Below, in pieces: positions 34,278-42,683 of a stretch of DNA of 64,000 bases (positions are counted from its first letter, which is position 1; every line of letters begins with the position of its first letter). The DNA is taken from NCBI RefSeq assembly GCF_005795905.1, contig NZ_VAWE01000001.1:4014001-4078000 (forward strand). The letters are read 5' to 3'. This DNA is from Streptomyces marianii. GTDB lineage: Bacteria > Actinomycetota > Actinomycetes > Streptomycetales > Streptomycetaceae. Under the pieces are notes generated by a model that had not been told where the DNA came from, did not search any database, and saw only the letters and a program-made list of their open reading frames with translations. The position numbers and the translations under genes are program-made.

Positions 34278-34651
34278 CCGGGCGATCCGTCCGTGGACGG
34301 CTAAGGGCTTGCAGATCAATGACGTGCCCCGGAAGGACCCCGCTGATCGGCTTCCCGCGTCCCGCACCGGGGCCCGTCGTGCCGCCGGTGGCGTTCGCCG
34401 GCCCCTCCCGGACGTGGAACGGGCACGAAGCGAACACGCCGAGGGAGCGCTCGGATCGCCGAGCGCCCCCTCGGCGTCTCCCCGCGGGTCCGCGCCGTGG
34501 GCACGGCCGCCTCAGTCGACCGGCCGGCGGTCAGGAGCCGGGGCGCGACGGCGATTCGGGGCGTGGCGGCCCGCCGGGTGCGGTGCTCCGGCCGGTCGTG
34601 GGCCGTCCACTGCCCGGGATCCCGCACCGCGGTCCCGCCCGGCGCCTCAGC
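34278..34651. other. 374-bp convergent intergenic region
   Basis: No credible gene. It holds the large hairpin 34437–34476 between the convergent membrane-protein and metallo-beta-lactamase-fold genes. The rest is GC-rich spacer with no repeat seen. Confidence 0.5.
34437..34476. terminator. Bidirectional hairpin terminator
   Basis: CGCCGAGGG-A-GCGCTCGG pairs with CCGAGCGC-C-CCCTCGGCG around a 4-nt loop. The stem is 17 bp with one mismatch. Confidence 0.85.
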
Positions 34652-35479
34652 TCAGCCGCCGTTCGCCATCAGCTCGAACTCGAACGGGTCGTGCGACGAG
34701 AAGATCCGCACGAGACGAGGATGGGCCCGGCGCAGCCGAGTCAGCCGCTCCAGCTGGCCCAGGCGCATCTCGTGGTCGTCGGCGACGAGCCGCTGGTGCA
34801 GCGCGAGCGGCCGGGGGCAGCGCGGGCGGCGCAGGTCGATCTCGCCGTGGAAGAAATAGGCATCGCCCGCGTGCAGCAGCCAGCGGTCCGGCTCCTGGAC
34901 CGCTACCGCGCTGTGGCCGCGGGTGTGGCCGGGCAGCGGCACCAGCAGGATGTCGGGGGACCGCAGCACCCGGGAGGCCGGGAAGCCCATCCAGTCCGAG
35001 TCGGCGTGATCGTGGACGACCCAGTCGACGCCGTGCGCCCACTGGGCGGGCAGGTAGCGGTTCGCCTCGAGGCGGGTGTCGCGCCGCATGGCCGCGCGGT
35101 ACTCGTCCGCCATCACGTGGACCCGGGCGTGCGGGAAGTCCGCGAGGCCGCCGGCGTGGTCCAGGTCGAGATGGGTGATAACGATGTCCTTGACGTCGTA
35201 CGGGTCGTGGCCCAGGGCCCGGACCTGGTGGACGGCCGTCCGCGACAGGTCCAGCACCGGCCGCATCGTGCGGCGGAAGAGAGTGCCGAGCCGTCGGGGA
35301 TCGGAGACCTCGGCGGCGCCGAGACCGGTGTCGACGAGCACGAGCCCGGTCCCGGTCGCGATCAGCAGGCAGTGCGCCACGAGCGGGCCGCCGCCCAGGG
35401 GGCGCATCGGCGCGCAGTCGAGGTGGTGGATGGTGGTGGCCGAGCGCCGCTGACGGGTCGGGGTCGTACGCACAGGCAT
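34652..35479 (-). CDS. Metallo-beta-lactamase-fold hydrolase, AHL-lactonase-like
   Basis: The protein is 275 aa. The metal-binding motif H-x-D-x-D-H is present in VITHLDLDHAGGLADFPHAR, with further ligands in VPLPGHTRGHSAVAV (His), WLLHAGDAYFF (Asp) and IFSSHDPFEFE (His). The order and spacing fit the N-acyl homoserine lactonase-like clade (AttM/AiiA type) and related lactonases. It is divergent from the TetR gene at 35764, whose operators lie between them, so it is a likely target of that repressor. AGGAGG lies 8 bp upstream of ATG. The true substrate is unknown. Confidence 0.85.
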   Translation of the reverse strand: MPVRTTPTRQRRSATTIHHLDCAPMRPLGGGPLVAHCLLIATGTGLVLVDTGLGAAEVSDPRRLGTLFRRTMRPVLDLSRTAVHQVRALGHDPYDVKDIVITHLDLDHAGGLADFPHARVHVMADEYRAAMRRDTRLEANRYLPAQWAHGVDWVVHDHADSDWMGFPASRVLRSPDILLVPLPGHTRGHSAVAVQEPDRWLLHAGDAYFFHGEIDLRRPRCPRPLALHQRLVADDHEMRLGQLERLTRLRRAHPRLVRIFSSHDPFEFELMANGG

Positions 35480-35668
35480 CTGTGCCTCCTGCTCACAGGG
35501 GGAAACCCGGCGCGAGGCGGCCGGGCTGGGAGAGGATGGTGGCTGTGCTGTTGTGCTCGGCGGACCGTTCGCTCGTGGCTCCGGTCCCGGAAGGCGCTCA
35601 TACGAACGGCCGCGTCGTGCGCGGCCGGTCCGTCTTGCATCTCGCCCTGCCTCCACAGCAGTTGCGCC

Positions 35669-35716
35669 ACTTACACCGTAAGTACGAGACAGGAGCGAAG
35701 CACTTACGCTGTAAGT
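35669..35716. promoter_or_regulatory. Two identical-arm palindromes ACTTAC-N3-GTAAGT (TetR operators)
   Basis: ACTTACACCGTAAGT (35669–35683) and ACTTACGCTGTAAGT (35702–35716) are perfect 6-3-6 palindromes with the same arms. Their centres are 33 bp apart, about three helical turns, so two TetR dimers would bind one face. They are 48 bp upstream of the TetR start and 190 bp upstream of the divergent gene. Confidence 0.8.
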
Positions 35717-35763
35717 CGTCAAGCGTTACCGCGCGTAGCCACCCGAAAGAGGAGCGGTCGTTC

Positions 35764-36450
35764 ATGGCCCGAGGAGCACGACCTGAAGTCCCCGGACCTC
35801 GCGAGCCGTTGAGCCGGGACCGGATCGTCGGGGCGGCACTGGTGATCATCGACGAGGAGGGCGTGGAGGCGCTGTCCATGCGCCGTATCGCGGCCCGCCT
35901 CGGCGTCCAGGCCATGTCCCTCTACAACCATGTAAGGAGCAAGGACGACATTCTGGACGGGGTGACCGAGTTCATCACCACCGACATGCGGATGCCGCGC
36001 CGGGTGACGGGTGGCTGGGAGGAGGGCATCCGCGACATCGCGTACGGCTTCCGCAGGGCGTCTTTGCGCCACCCGCAGGCCTGCGAACTGGTGCTGATGC
36101 GGCAGTTGTCCACCCCCACCGCGCTCGCGCCGGTGGACACGATGATCGCGATGATGCTCGACCACGGCTTCGACGAGGAGATCGCGGTGCACGTGCTGCG
36201 GCTGTTCATCTCCTTCCAGGTCGGCACCCTTCTGCAGGAGGTCCGCAGCGCATCGGGGTCGGGCCGCGAAGGCCGGGGCACGGACGAGAGGCTGGCCACC
36301 CGCACCGCCTACTTCGCCGGCTCCGGTTTCCCCGCCGTCGCGAAGGTCGCGCCGATCCTGGCCGTGAACGACCACGAGGCCGAGTTCGCCTTCGGCGTCG
36401 AACTGCTCATCTCCGCACTGCGCGGACTGGCCCCGGTGGCGCAGGACTGA
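35764..36450 (+). CDS. TetR family transcriptional regulator (TetR_C_1 type)
   Basis: The protein is 228 aa. The helix-turn-helix is at about residues 22–68: LSRDRIVGAALVIIDEEGVE, then LSMRRIAARLGVQAMSLYNH. The C-terminal ligand domain has the plan of the TetR/TetR_C_1 group (YGFRRASLRHPQACELVLMR, PVDTMIAMMLDHGFDEEIAV, FAFGVELLISALRGLA). ATG at 35764 lies close after AAAGAGGAG. Two palindromes upstream predict autorepression and control of the divergent hydrolase. The ligand is unknown. Confidence 0.92.
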   Translation: MARGARPEVPGPREPLSRDRIVGAALVIIDEEGVEALSMRRIAARLGVQAMSLYNHVRSKDDILDGVTEFITTDMRMPRRVTGGWEEGIRDIAYGFRRASLRHPQACELVLMRQLSTPTALAPVDTMIAMMLDHGFDEEIAVHVLRLFISFQVGTLLQEVRSASGSGREGRGTDERLATRTAYFAGSGFPAVAKVAPILAVNDHEAEFAFGVELLISALRGLAPVAQD

Positions 36451-36605
36451 CGCGGCCTGCCGGCGCCGCAGGGCCGCGGCCCCAAAAAACCCGCCCGTCC
36501 CACGGCTCGGCGGCAACCGGGCCGGCGCGGGCAGACGCCGCGGTCCGGTCTCCGCACCGGTCCACCGAGTGGCCGAACCCGGGCCGGGGGCGCACTCTGG
36601 TGCGT

Positions 36606-37064
36606 ATGAGATCGAGCCATGGCACACGAAACGCCGTCGTGGCCGCCGCGGCCGCCGTCGCGCTCGCGGCAGGGATGACCGGCTGTTCGAACGACACTGG
36701 CGAGACGCCGAAGTCGGTGGCGTCCAAGGCGGGTGAGGCCGTCGAGTCGGCGACGGCGGCAGCGGCCTCCGAGATGGCGAAGATCAAGGGCGGTCTGAAC
36801 GCCAAGGCCGACGTGAAGGCCGGGCCCACGGAGGCCGTGAACAACCGCCTCTCCAACGAGATCACCGCGACGAACCCCACCGACCAGGCCGTCGACTACA
36901 CGGTCCTGGTCAACTGGAAGGACAGCAGCGGGAATCTGCTCGACGCGACCGTCGTGTCGATCGACGCGGTTCCGCCCGGCGGCACGAAGTCGGCGACGGC
37001 GCAGACCCATCGGGACCTGTCCGGTACGCCGCCGGCCGAGATCGGGCAGGCGCTCCGGCACTGA
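36606..37064 (+). CDS. Lipoprotein with a FxLD/DUF-like beta domain
   Basis: The protein is 152 aa. A lipoprotein signal is clear: an Arg/His-rich start, the hydrophobic VVAAAAAVALAAG and a lipobox MTGC at about residues 24–27. The mature part has a helical Ala-rich spacer (VASKAGEAVESATAAAASEM) and then a small beta domain (NRLSNEITATNPTDQAVDYT, VLVNWKDSSGNLLDATVVSI, VPPGGTKSATAQTH) of the kind seen in cell-envelope proteins. Function is unknown. It is probably monocistronic. Confidence 0.75.
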   Translation: MRSSHGTRNAVVAAAAAVALAAGMTGCSNDTGETPKSVASKAGEAVESATAAAASEMAKIKGGLNAKADVKAGPTEAVNNRLSNEITATNPTDQAVDYTVLVNWKDSSGNLLDATVVSIDAVPPGGTKSATAQTHRDLSGTPPAEIGQALRH

Positions 37065-37448
37065 GCCCGGCACGGCGGCCGCACCACGGTGCCCGGCCCC
37101 GTAGGCCGACCGGACAGGCGGGCTGCCGGTCCCGTGCCGAACTCTGCCGGGCGGTTGGGCCGTTGGGCACGATCCGGCGATGCGCCCCGGGGCGTCCGAT
37201 CCGGCGTCGGACGGCACCGCCCCCTGCTCACCGAAGTGTTGAGCAGGGGCACCGGACCGTCCAGGCCCGACCGGCGATCCTCGGGCGTGCGGAACCCCGC
37301 CCCCGCGTTCCCGGACCACGGACCCGATCCGGTCCGCCGGACGCGGACCGCACGCGGGCGGCCAGGACATCCACAACCGTTCGGAATGTCCGCAGTGACC
37401 AGGCATGGGTCCAGGACCCACTCCTGCCCGCTGATGAGGAACGGTGAC
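37065..37448. other. 384-bp intergenic region
   Basis: No credible gene on either strand. It should hold the promoter of the FUSC-type gene, but no box could be assigned. AGGAA just before 37449 is that gene's ribosome binding site. Confidence 0.4.
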
Positions 37449-39392
37449 GTGAGGGAGCGAGTACGGCTGACGCCGCCGGCGTGGCTGGTGTCGGGGCTGC
37501 GCCCGCAGCGCACACCGGTCAACCGGGCGGCGGTCGCCCGCGCCGCCGTGGCGCTGTCGGCCCCGCTGGCGGTGGGCTTCGCCGCGGACCGGCCGGTGTA
37601 CGGGGCGCTGGCGTCGATAGGCGCGCTCTCCGGGGTCATCGGCGACACCGCCGACGCCTACCGGATGCGGATCTTCAACATCGCCGTGCCCCAGGTCTTC
37701 GGCGCCGTCGGCGTCACGCTCGGCACGCTCGTGTACGCCCAGGGGTGGCTCACCGTCGCCGTCCTCACGGCCGTGGCCCTCGTCTCCGGAATGATCTCGT
37801 CGATCGGCGCGGTCGCCTCGGCCTCGGGACTGCTGCTGCTGCTCAACGCGGTCATCGGGTCGGGGCTGCCGCTGCCCCGGCCCTGGTGGACCGCGCCGCT
37901 TCTCCTCGGGCTCGGCGGTCTGCTCGTACTCGCGCTGGCCCTGCTCGGCTGGCCGCTGCGCGGTGGCGCGCCCGAGCGATCGGCGGTCGCCCGCGCCTAC
38001 CGGGCGGTCGCCGACCTGCTGGCGGCGGCCGGCGGGGACACGTACGACGAGCGCCGCCGGGCCGTCACGCAGTCGCTCGACGACTCGTACGACCTGATCC
38101 TCGCCCGCCGCGCCCGCGACCACGGCCGCAATCCCATGCTGGTCCGGCTGCTCGCTCAGCTCAACGCCCTGGTCCCGGTGGTCGAGGCGGCCCCCGCGGC
38201 ACACCAGCGCGGCCGCCCGCTGCCCGCCGCGGTCCCCGCGGCGGTACGGACGCTGGCGGACGCCGTCGAGCGCGGCCGCTCGGGCCCGTACGAGCCGCAC
38301 CTGCCGCAGCCCGCCACACCCACCGAGCGCGCGGTCGACCACGCGCTGCGGCACGCGACGACCGTCGTCCTCGGGCCGGACCCCGATCCCCACAACGTGG
38401 ACGACCGCCTCGGCCGGCCCGCCGCGCTCGGGACCCGTGTCCGCCGCACGACGCGCGACGTGCTGTTCTCCGAGGCGTCCTGGCGCTACGGGCTGCGCCT
38501 CGCGCTCTGCATCGGCCTCGCCCAGGCGCTGGTGTCGATCGTGGAACTGGACCGGTCCTACTGGGTCGCCCTCACCGTCACCTTCGTCATGAAGCCGGAC
38601 TTCGGCTCGGTGTTCTCCCGCGCGGTGGGACGCGGACTGGGGACGGTGGCGGGCCTGGTGGTCGCGGCGGCCGTGCTGGCCGAGGTGCCGCGCGGCTGGT
38701 GGGACGTGCCCGTGATGATCGTCCTCGGCGGACTCATCCCCGCGTTCTCGGCGAAGGGGTACGCCTTCCAGACGGCGGCGATCACCCCGGTGATCCTGCT
38801 GCTGTCCGACCTGATCAACCGCCAGGGGATCGGTCTGGTACGGGCACGTCTCGTGGACAGCCTGATCGGCTGTGCGATCGCCCTGGTCGCCGGGTACCTG
38901 CTGTGGCCGGAGAGCTGGCACAGCCGCATCGGGGACCGGCTCGCGGACTCGGTCGACCACGCCGCGAGCCATGTGGCGCTGGCGTTCGGCGCCGACGCCG
39001 GCCGGGGCGAGCGGGCGCGGTCCCGGCGCCGGCTGTACCGGGACCTGTCGGCCGTGCGCTCGGAGTTCCAGCGGGCGCTCACCGAGCCGCCGCCCGCGGG
39101 CACGCGCGCGGCCGCGTGGTGGCCGCTCGTCGTCGCCGTCGAGCGGATCGCGGACGCGACGACCGCGGCCCGGGTCCGGGTGGACTACGGCGCCCCAGCG
39201 CCCACGCGGAGCGAGGTCGACGAGGTCGTACGGCACCTGCGCGAACTCGCCGGGGACATCCGCTCCCGGGAGGAACCCGCCGTGGTGCGGACGCCGCTGG
39301 AGGGCGAGGAGAGGAGCGTCCTCGAACCGCTCCGCCAGGAGGTGACGGCGGCCCGCACGATCGCGTCCCCGTCCGGGGCGCCGGGACCGTGA
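37449..39392 (+). CDS. FUSC family membrane protein (aromatic acid exporter-like)
   Basis: The protein is 647 aa. Two membrane halves of five to six helices each (about residues 25–175 and 355–495) are separated by a soluble helical region, with a soluble C-terminal domain after 500. The second half is the FUSC core: RLALCIGLAQALVSIVELDR, SYWVALTVTFVMKPDFGSVF, RAVGRGLGTVAGLVVAAAVL. The family includes AaeB and YccS, with export of aromatic acids proven only for a few. GTG at 37449 has AGGA eight bases away; an upstream ATG at 37434 is possible. Confidence 0.85.
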   Translation: MRERVRLTPPAWLVSGLRPQRTPVNRAAVARAAVALSAPLAVGFAADRPVYGALASIGALSGVIGDTADAYRMRIFNIAVPQVFGAVGVTLGTLVYAQGWLTVAVLTAVALVSGMISSIGAVASASGLLLLLNAVIGSGLPLPRPWWTAPLLLGLGGLLVLALALLGWPLRGGAPERSAVARAYRAVADLLAAAGGDTYDERRRAVTQSLDDSYDLILARRARDHGRNPMLVRLLAQLNALVPVVEAAPAAHQRGRPLPAAVPAAVRTLADAVERGRSGPYEPHLPQPATPTERAVDHALRHATTVVLGPDPDPHNVDDRLGRPAALGTRVRRTTRDVLFSEASWRYGLRLALCIGLAQALVSIVELDRSYWVALTVTFVMKPDFGSVFSRAVGRGLGTVAGLVVAAAVLAEVPRGWWDVPVMIVLGGLIPAFSAKGYAFQTAAITPVILLLSDLINRQGIGLVRARLVDSLIGCAIALVAGYLLWPESWHSRIGDRLADSVDHAASHVALAFGADAGRGERARSRRRLYRDLSAVRSEFQRALTEPPPAGTRAAAWWPLVVAVERIADATTAARVRVDYGAPAPTRSEVDEVVRHLRELAGDIRSREEPAVVRTPLEGEERSVLEPLRQEVTAARTIASPSGAPGP

Positions 39393-39584
39393 CGGCGGAG
39401 ACGGACCGTCCGGGCGGGAGGCCGCGGCGGGGCGGCGATGCCTCGGCCACCGAAGGGGCGCACCACACCCAGGGGCCGGAGCGCCTGCGGCACCGCGACC
39501 GGCGGGTCCGCCCCCGGCTCCGGCCCGCGGCCCCTCACTCCGCGTGGCGCAGGCCGGACTCGGCACCGACCCGCGGCGTCCCCG

Positions 39585-39995
39585 TCACCGGGACGGGTGG
39601 CCGCGGCCGTGGAGGCGCTCCATCTCCCGCCGGTCGCGCTTCGTCGGCCGGCCCGCGCCCCGGTCCCGCACTCCCGTCGGTGCGGTGAGTTCGCGCGGCG
39701 GGGGCGGCGGGCTGTTGTCCACGTAGCACTGCGCCGCGGCGGGCGCCCCGACGCGCTTGCGGATGATGCGGGAGACCACCACGATCCGCTCCCGGCCCGC
39801 GTGGAAGAGGCGCACCTCGTCCCCGGCCTTCAGCGCGTGCGCGGGTTTGACGCGCTCCCCGTTGACCCGGACATGGCCTCCACGGCAGGCGGTGGCCGCC
39901 TGCGAGCGGGTCTTGGTCAGCCGCACGGACCAGATCCAGCTGTCGACCCGCACGGTCCCTTCCGCGGCCCCCGGGGCCCCCGCGTCATCCGCCAT
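39585..39995 (-). CDS. S4-domain RNA-binding protein, Hsp15-like
   Basis: The protein is 136 aa. An S4 domain spans about residues 15–75: VRVDSWIWSVRLTKTRSQAA, CRGGHVRVNGERVKPAHALK, AGDEVRLFHAGRERIVVVSR. The C-terminus is basic (GRPTKRDRREMERLHGRGHP). This is the Hsp15 (HslR) plan; in E. coli that protein binds free 50S subunits carrying stalled tRNA-peptide. The start is ATG at 39995. It is transcribed away from the permease at 40115 and faces the FUSC gene. Confidence 0.88.
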   Translation of the reverse strand: MADDAGAPGAAEGTVRVDSWIWSVRLTKTRSQAATACRGGHVRVNGERVKPAHALKAGDEVRLFHAGRERIVVVSRIIRKRVGAPAAAQCYVDNSPPPPPRELTAPTGVRDRGAGRPTKRDRREMERLHGRGHPSR

Positions 39996-40114
39996 ACCAC
40001 CGAGGGTACGGCGGACGACTACGATGCGCTCCGTCCCCCCGTCGCGGATCCACCCCTTCAGCGCGGCCGAGACCCTGATCCATCGCCACATGCCCTGCCA
40101 CACAAGGACATTCG

Positions 40115-41590
40115 ATGAGCAGCAATCCCGGCAGAGGGCTCCAGCCCAACGCCCTCGGTACGTTCGACACCGTCGTGATGGCGGTCGCCGGCAGCGCCCC
40201 CGCCTACTCGCTCGCCGCGACCACCGCCGTCCTGGTGGGCGCCGTGGGGCTGGCCGGTCCCGCCGCGCTGCTGTACTGCGCGATACCCATGCTCGGCATC
40301 GTCCTGGCCTTCGGCCGCCTCGGCCGGATCGACGTCAACGCCGGAGCCAGCTACTCCTGGGTGGGCCGCACGCTTCACCCGTTCCTCGGCTTCCTCTCCG
40401 GCTGGGCCCTGGTCGTCTCCGCGACGATCTTCATGGTGGCCGGCTCCCTGCCGGCCGGTGCGATGACCCTCGCGCTCCTCGACCCGGGCCTCGCAGGCGA
40501 CACCGGACTGGCGGCCCTGGTGGGCGCCTGCTGGTTCCTGGTGATGCTGCTGGTGGTCCTCGGCGGGGCACGGCTGACCGTGCGGGCACAGCTGCTGCTG
40601 ACCGGCGTCGAGGTGCTGCTGCTGGTGCTGTTCCTGCTGGCCGCGTTCCTGCACAAGGGTTCCGCCGCCGCCTTCGACTGGTCCTGGCTGGGCTTCTCGC
40701 ACTTCGACGGTGCCTCCGGCTTCGCCTCGGGCGCGCTCATCGCCGCGTTCTACTACTGGGGCTGGGACGTCACGAGCAACCTCAGCGAGGAGACGCGCGA
40801 CAGCCGCAGGACGGCCGGTGTCGCGAGCCTCGTCGGTGTCGGCGTGGTGCTCCTGCTCTTCGTGTCGTTCACGGTCGCCGTCAACATGATCCTCACGTCG
40901 GAGCAGAGCCTGGCGGGCGGCGGCAACGCCCTCGGCGTGCTGGGCGACGAGATCTGGCCCGGCGTCGGCGGCAAGCTGCTGATCGTCGCGGTGATGCTGT
41001 CGACGGTCGCCACCCTGGAGACCACTCTCATCCAGGTCACCCGCTCGCTGTTCGCGATGGGCCGGGACCGCACGATGCCCCCCGCCTTCGGCGCCGTGCA
41101 CAAGCGCTGGAACACCCCCTGGGTCGCGATCGCGGTGGTGGGGGCGGTGGCGCTGGTGATGCTCTTCGCCGCGACGGCCCTCGGCTCGGTCGGCGACGTG
41201 CTCTCCGACGCCGTCAACGCGATCTCCCTCCAGATCGCGGTGTACTACGGCCTCGCGGGCGTCGCGGCCGTCGCCGCGTACCGCGGCATGGTGCTGACGT
41301 CGGTGAAGAACTTCCTGCTCGGCGGGGCGTGGCCGCTGCTCGGCTCGGCCTTCATGTTCTGGATCTTCTTCGAGTCGCTGAGCGAACTGAGCACCGCCTC
41401 GATCGTGATCGGTCTCGGCGGGCTGGCGGCCGGGGTGGTTCCGATGCTCTGGTACTGGCGGCAGGGCAGCGCGTACTACCGGCCCGCGAAGCTCGACGCG
41501 GCACGGGCCATCGAGGCGGAGGCCGCGTGCTCAGGTGCCGCCTCCACCCGGCACGACGGTCCGCGCGACACCATGGCGACGGACTTCTGA
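40115..41590 (+). CDS. APC family amino acid/polyamine permease
   Basis: The protein is 491 aa with twelve hydrophobic segments between residues 15 and 455. The first helix carries VAGSAPAYSLAATTAVLVGA, the unwound substrate-binding region of the amino acid-polyamine-organocation superfamily. Other marks are GRIDVNAGASYSWVGRTLHP and AFYYWGWDVTSNLSEETRDS in helix 6. AAGGA lies 6 bp upstream of ATG. The 41612 gene follows after 21 bp, so the two are probably co-transcribed. Substrate is unknown. Confidence 0.9.
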   Translation: MSSNPGRGLQPNALGTFDTVVMAVAGSAPAYSLAATTAVLVGAVGLAGPAALLYCAIPMLGIVLAFGRLGRIDVNAGASYSWVGRTLHPFLGFLSGWALVVSATIFMVAGSLPAGAMTLALLDPGLAGDTGLAALVGACWFLVMLLVVLGGARLTVRAQLLLTGVEVLLLVLFLLAAFLHKGSAAAFDWSWLGFSHFDGASGFASGALIAAFYYWGWDVTSNLSEETRDSRRTAGVASLVGVGVVLLLFVSFTVAVNMILTSEQSLAGGGNALGVLGDEIWPGVGGKLLIVAVMLSTVATLETTLIQVTRSLFAMGRDRTMPPAFGAVHKRWNTPWVAIAVVGAVALVMLFAATALGSVGDVLSDAVNAISLQIAVYYGLAGVAAVAAYRGMVLTSVKNFLLGGAWPLLGSAFMFWIFFESLSELSTASIVIGLGGLAAGVVPMLWYWRQGSAYYRPAKLDAARAIEAEAACSGAASTRHDGPRDTMATDF

Positions 41591-41611
41591 CCGCAGAAAG
41601 CAGGCTGGGAC

Positions 41612-42574
41612 ATGGTTGCTGCTCGCCGCCGCTTCGAGCCGGTCCTCGACCCGGACTTCGGTGACCGGGCGCTGACGGAGGCCCGCCACGACATCGTGAT
41701 CGGGCGCTGGCAGGGGGTGCGCGACCTGCTGCACGCCACCGGGCCGGACTGGCCGCGCCGCACCCACCGGCTGCGGCAGCTCTCGCACGCCGCGGCGGGG
41801 TCCTCGGCCGTCGAGGCGTGGTGGGCGGCCGAACCGGAGAACCCCGACGCGGCCGTGCTGCGCGCCGCGACCGCGGTGGTCCGGGCCTTCGACGACGCCA
41901 TCGCGCGGGGCCGGGGCGCCTCCGTGGACCGCGGCCGGATCGACGTGGCGGTGATGGCCTGCATCGGTGCCGCCGAGGCGGCGCCCGCGGACCCGATGCC
42001 GTGGGTGTCGCTGCTGACGGTGGCCAGGCTCTACGACGGCGGCGTGGGACGGCGTCAACTGCGTTGCTGGTGGGATGAGTTGCGACGGCGAGACCCGGAC
42101 AACGTCGAGGGCCACGTGCAGTTGCTGCGCTACTGGTCGGCGCGCTGGCACGGCACGCACGGCTCCATGTACGACGTCGCCCGCGACGCGGCGGGCGCGG
42201 CCCCGCCCGGCTCCCCGCTGCCGGTGCTCGTGCAGATCGCCCGGGTGGAGGAGTTCCGCTATGTGGCGGAGGGTTCCCGCGGCCGGGCCCCGGTCCGCGA
42301 CTTCGGCCAGCACTGGAAGCACGAGCTCGCGGTGACCGAGGTGCGGCGCACCTGGGAGCGCTGGATCGGCGGCCGGCCGGCGGGCCCGGTCCTCCCCGAG
42401 GAGGTGGGCGAGCTCAACCATCTGACGCACGCCGCCTGTTACGCCGGCGAGACGGACGTGGCACGCCGGCTGTTCGCGATGCTGGGCACACGGGCGGCAC
42501 GGGTCCCCTGGTCGTACACGGGCGACCCCGCCGAGCAGTTCGCCCGGTTCCGCGCGGCGACCGCCTCCGACTGA
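41612..42574 (+). CDS. Helical-repeat protein of unknown function (DUF4034-like)
   Basis: The protein is 320 aa, soluble, almost all helical with many Trp and Arg. Segments such as PVLDPDFGDRALTEARHDIV, RGRIDVAVMACIGAAEAAPA, PMPWVSLLTVARLYDGGVGR and DPDNVEGHVQLLRYWSARWH give a tetratricopeptide-like right-handed helix pattern. It resembles a streptomycete family I recall as DUF4034, but similarity is by pattern only. Its place behind an amino-acid permease gives no firm hint. Confidence 0.6.
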   Translation: MVAARRRFEPVLDPDFGDRALTEARHDIVIGRWQGVRDLLHATGPDWPRRTHRLRQLSHAAAGSSAVEAWWAAEPENPDAAVLRAATAVVRAFDDAIARGRGASVDRGRIDVAVMACIGAAEAAPADPMPWVSLLTVARLYDGGVGRRQLRCWWDELRRRDPDNVEGHVQLLRYWSARWHGTHGSMYDVARDAAGAAPPGSPLPVLVQIARVEEFRYVAEGSRGRAPVRDFGQHWKHELAVTEVRRTWERWIGGRPAGPVLPEEVGELNHLTHAACYAGETDVARRLFAMLGTRAARVPWSYTGDPAEQFARFRAATASD

Positions 42575-42636
42575 CGCCCCCGGCCGGCGCGGAGAGCCGC
42601 CGCGGACGGGCGCGGCGGCCCCGCGGGAACGGCCTC

Positions 42637-42673
42637 CCCCGTGGGCCCGGCGGGAGCGGCCGGGCCCACGGGG
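42637..42673. terminator. Perfect 15-bp bidirectional hairpin
   Basis: CCCCGTGGGCCCGGC (42637–42651) is exactly complementary to 42659–42673. It separates the convergent genes ending at 42574 and 42684. Confidence 0.9.
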
Positions 42674-42683
42674 CTCACCGGGG

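Noticed and set aside
36309..39566. A 1085-aa open frame on minus across the TetR, lipoprotein and FUSC genes
   Set aside because: It crosses several real plus-strand genes and intergenic DNA. Composition is Arg/Gly/Pro-rich without domains.
39389..39688. Plus-strand frame of about 99 aa starting at the FUSC stop
   Set aside because: It overlaps most of the well-supported S4-domain gene on the other strand and is Arg/Pro-rich without similarity.
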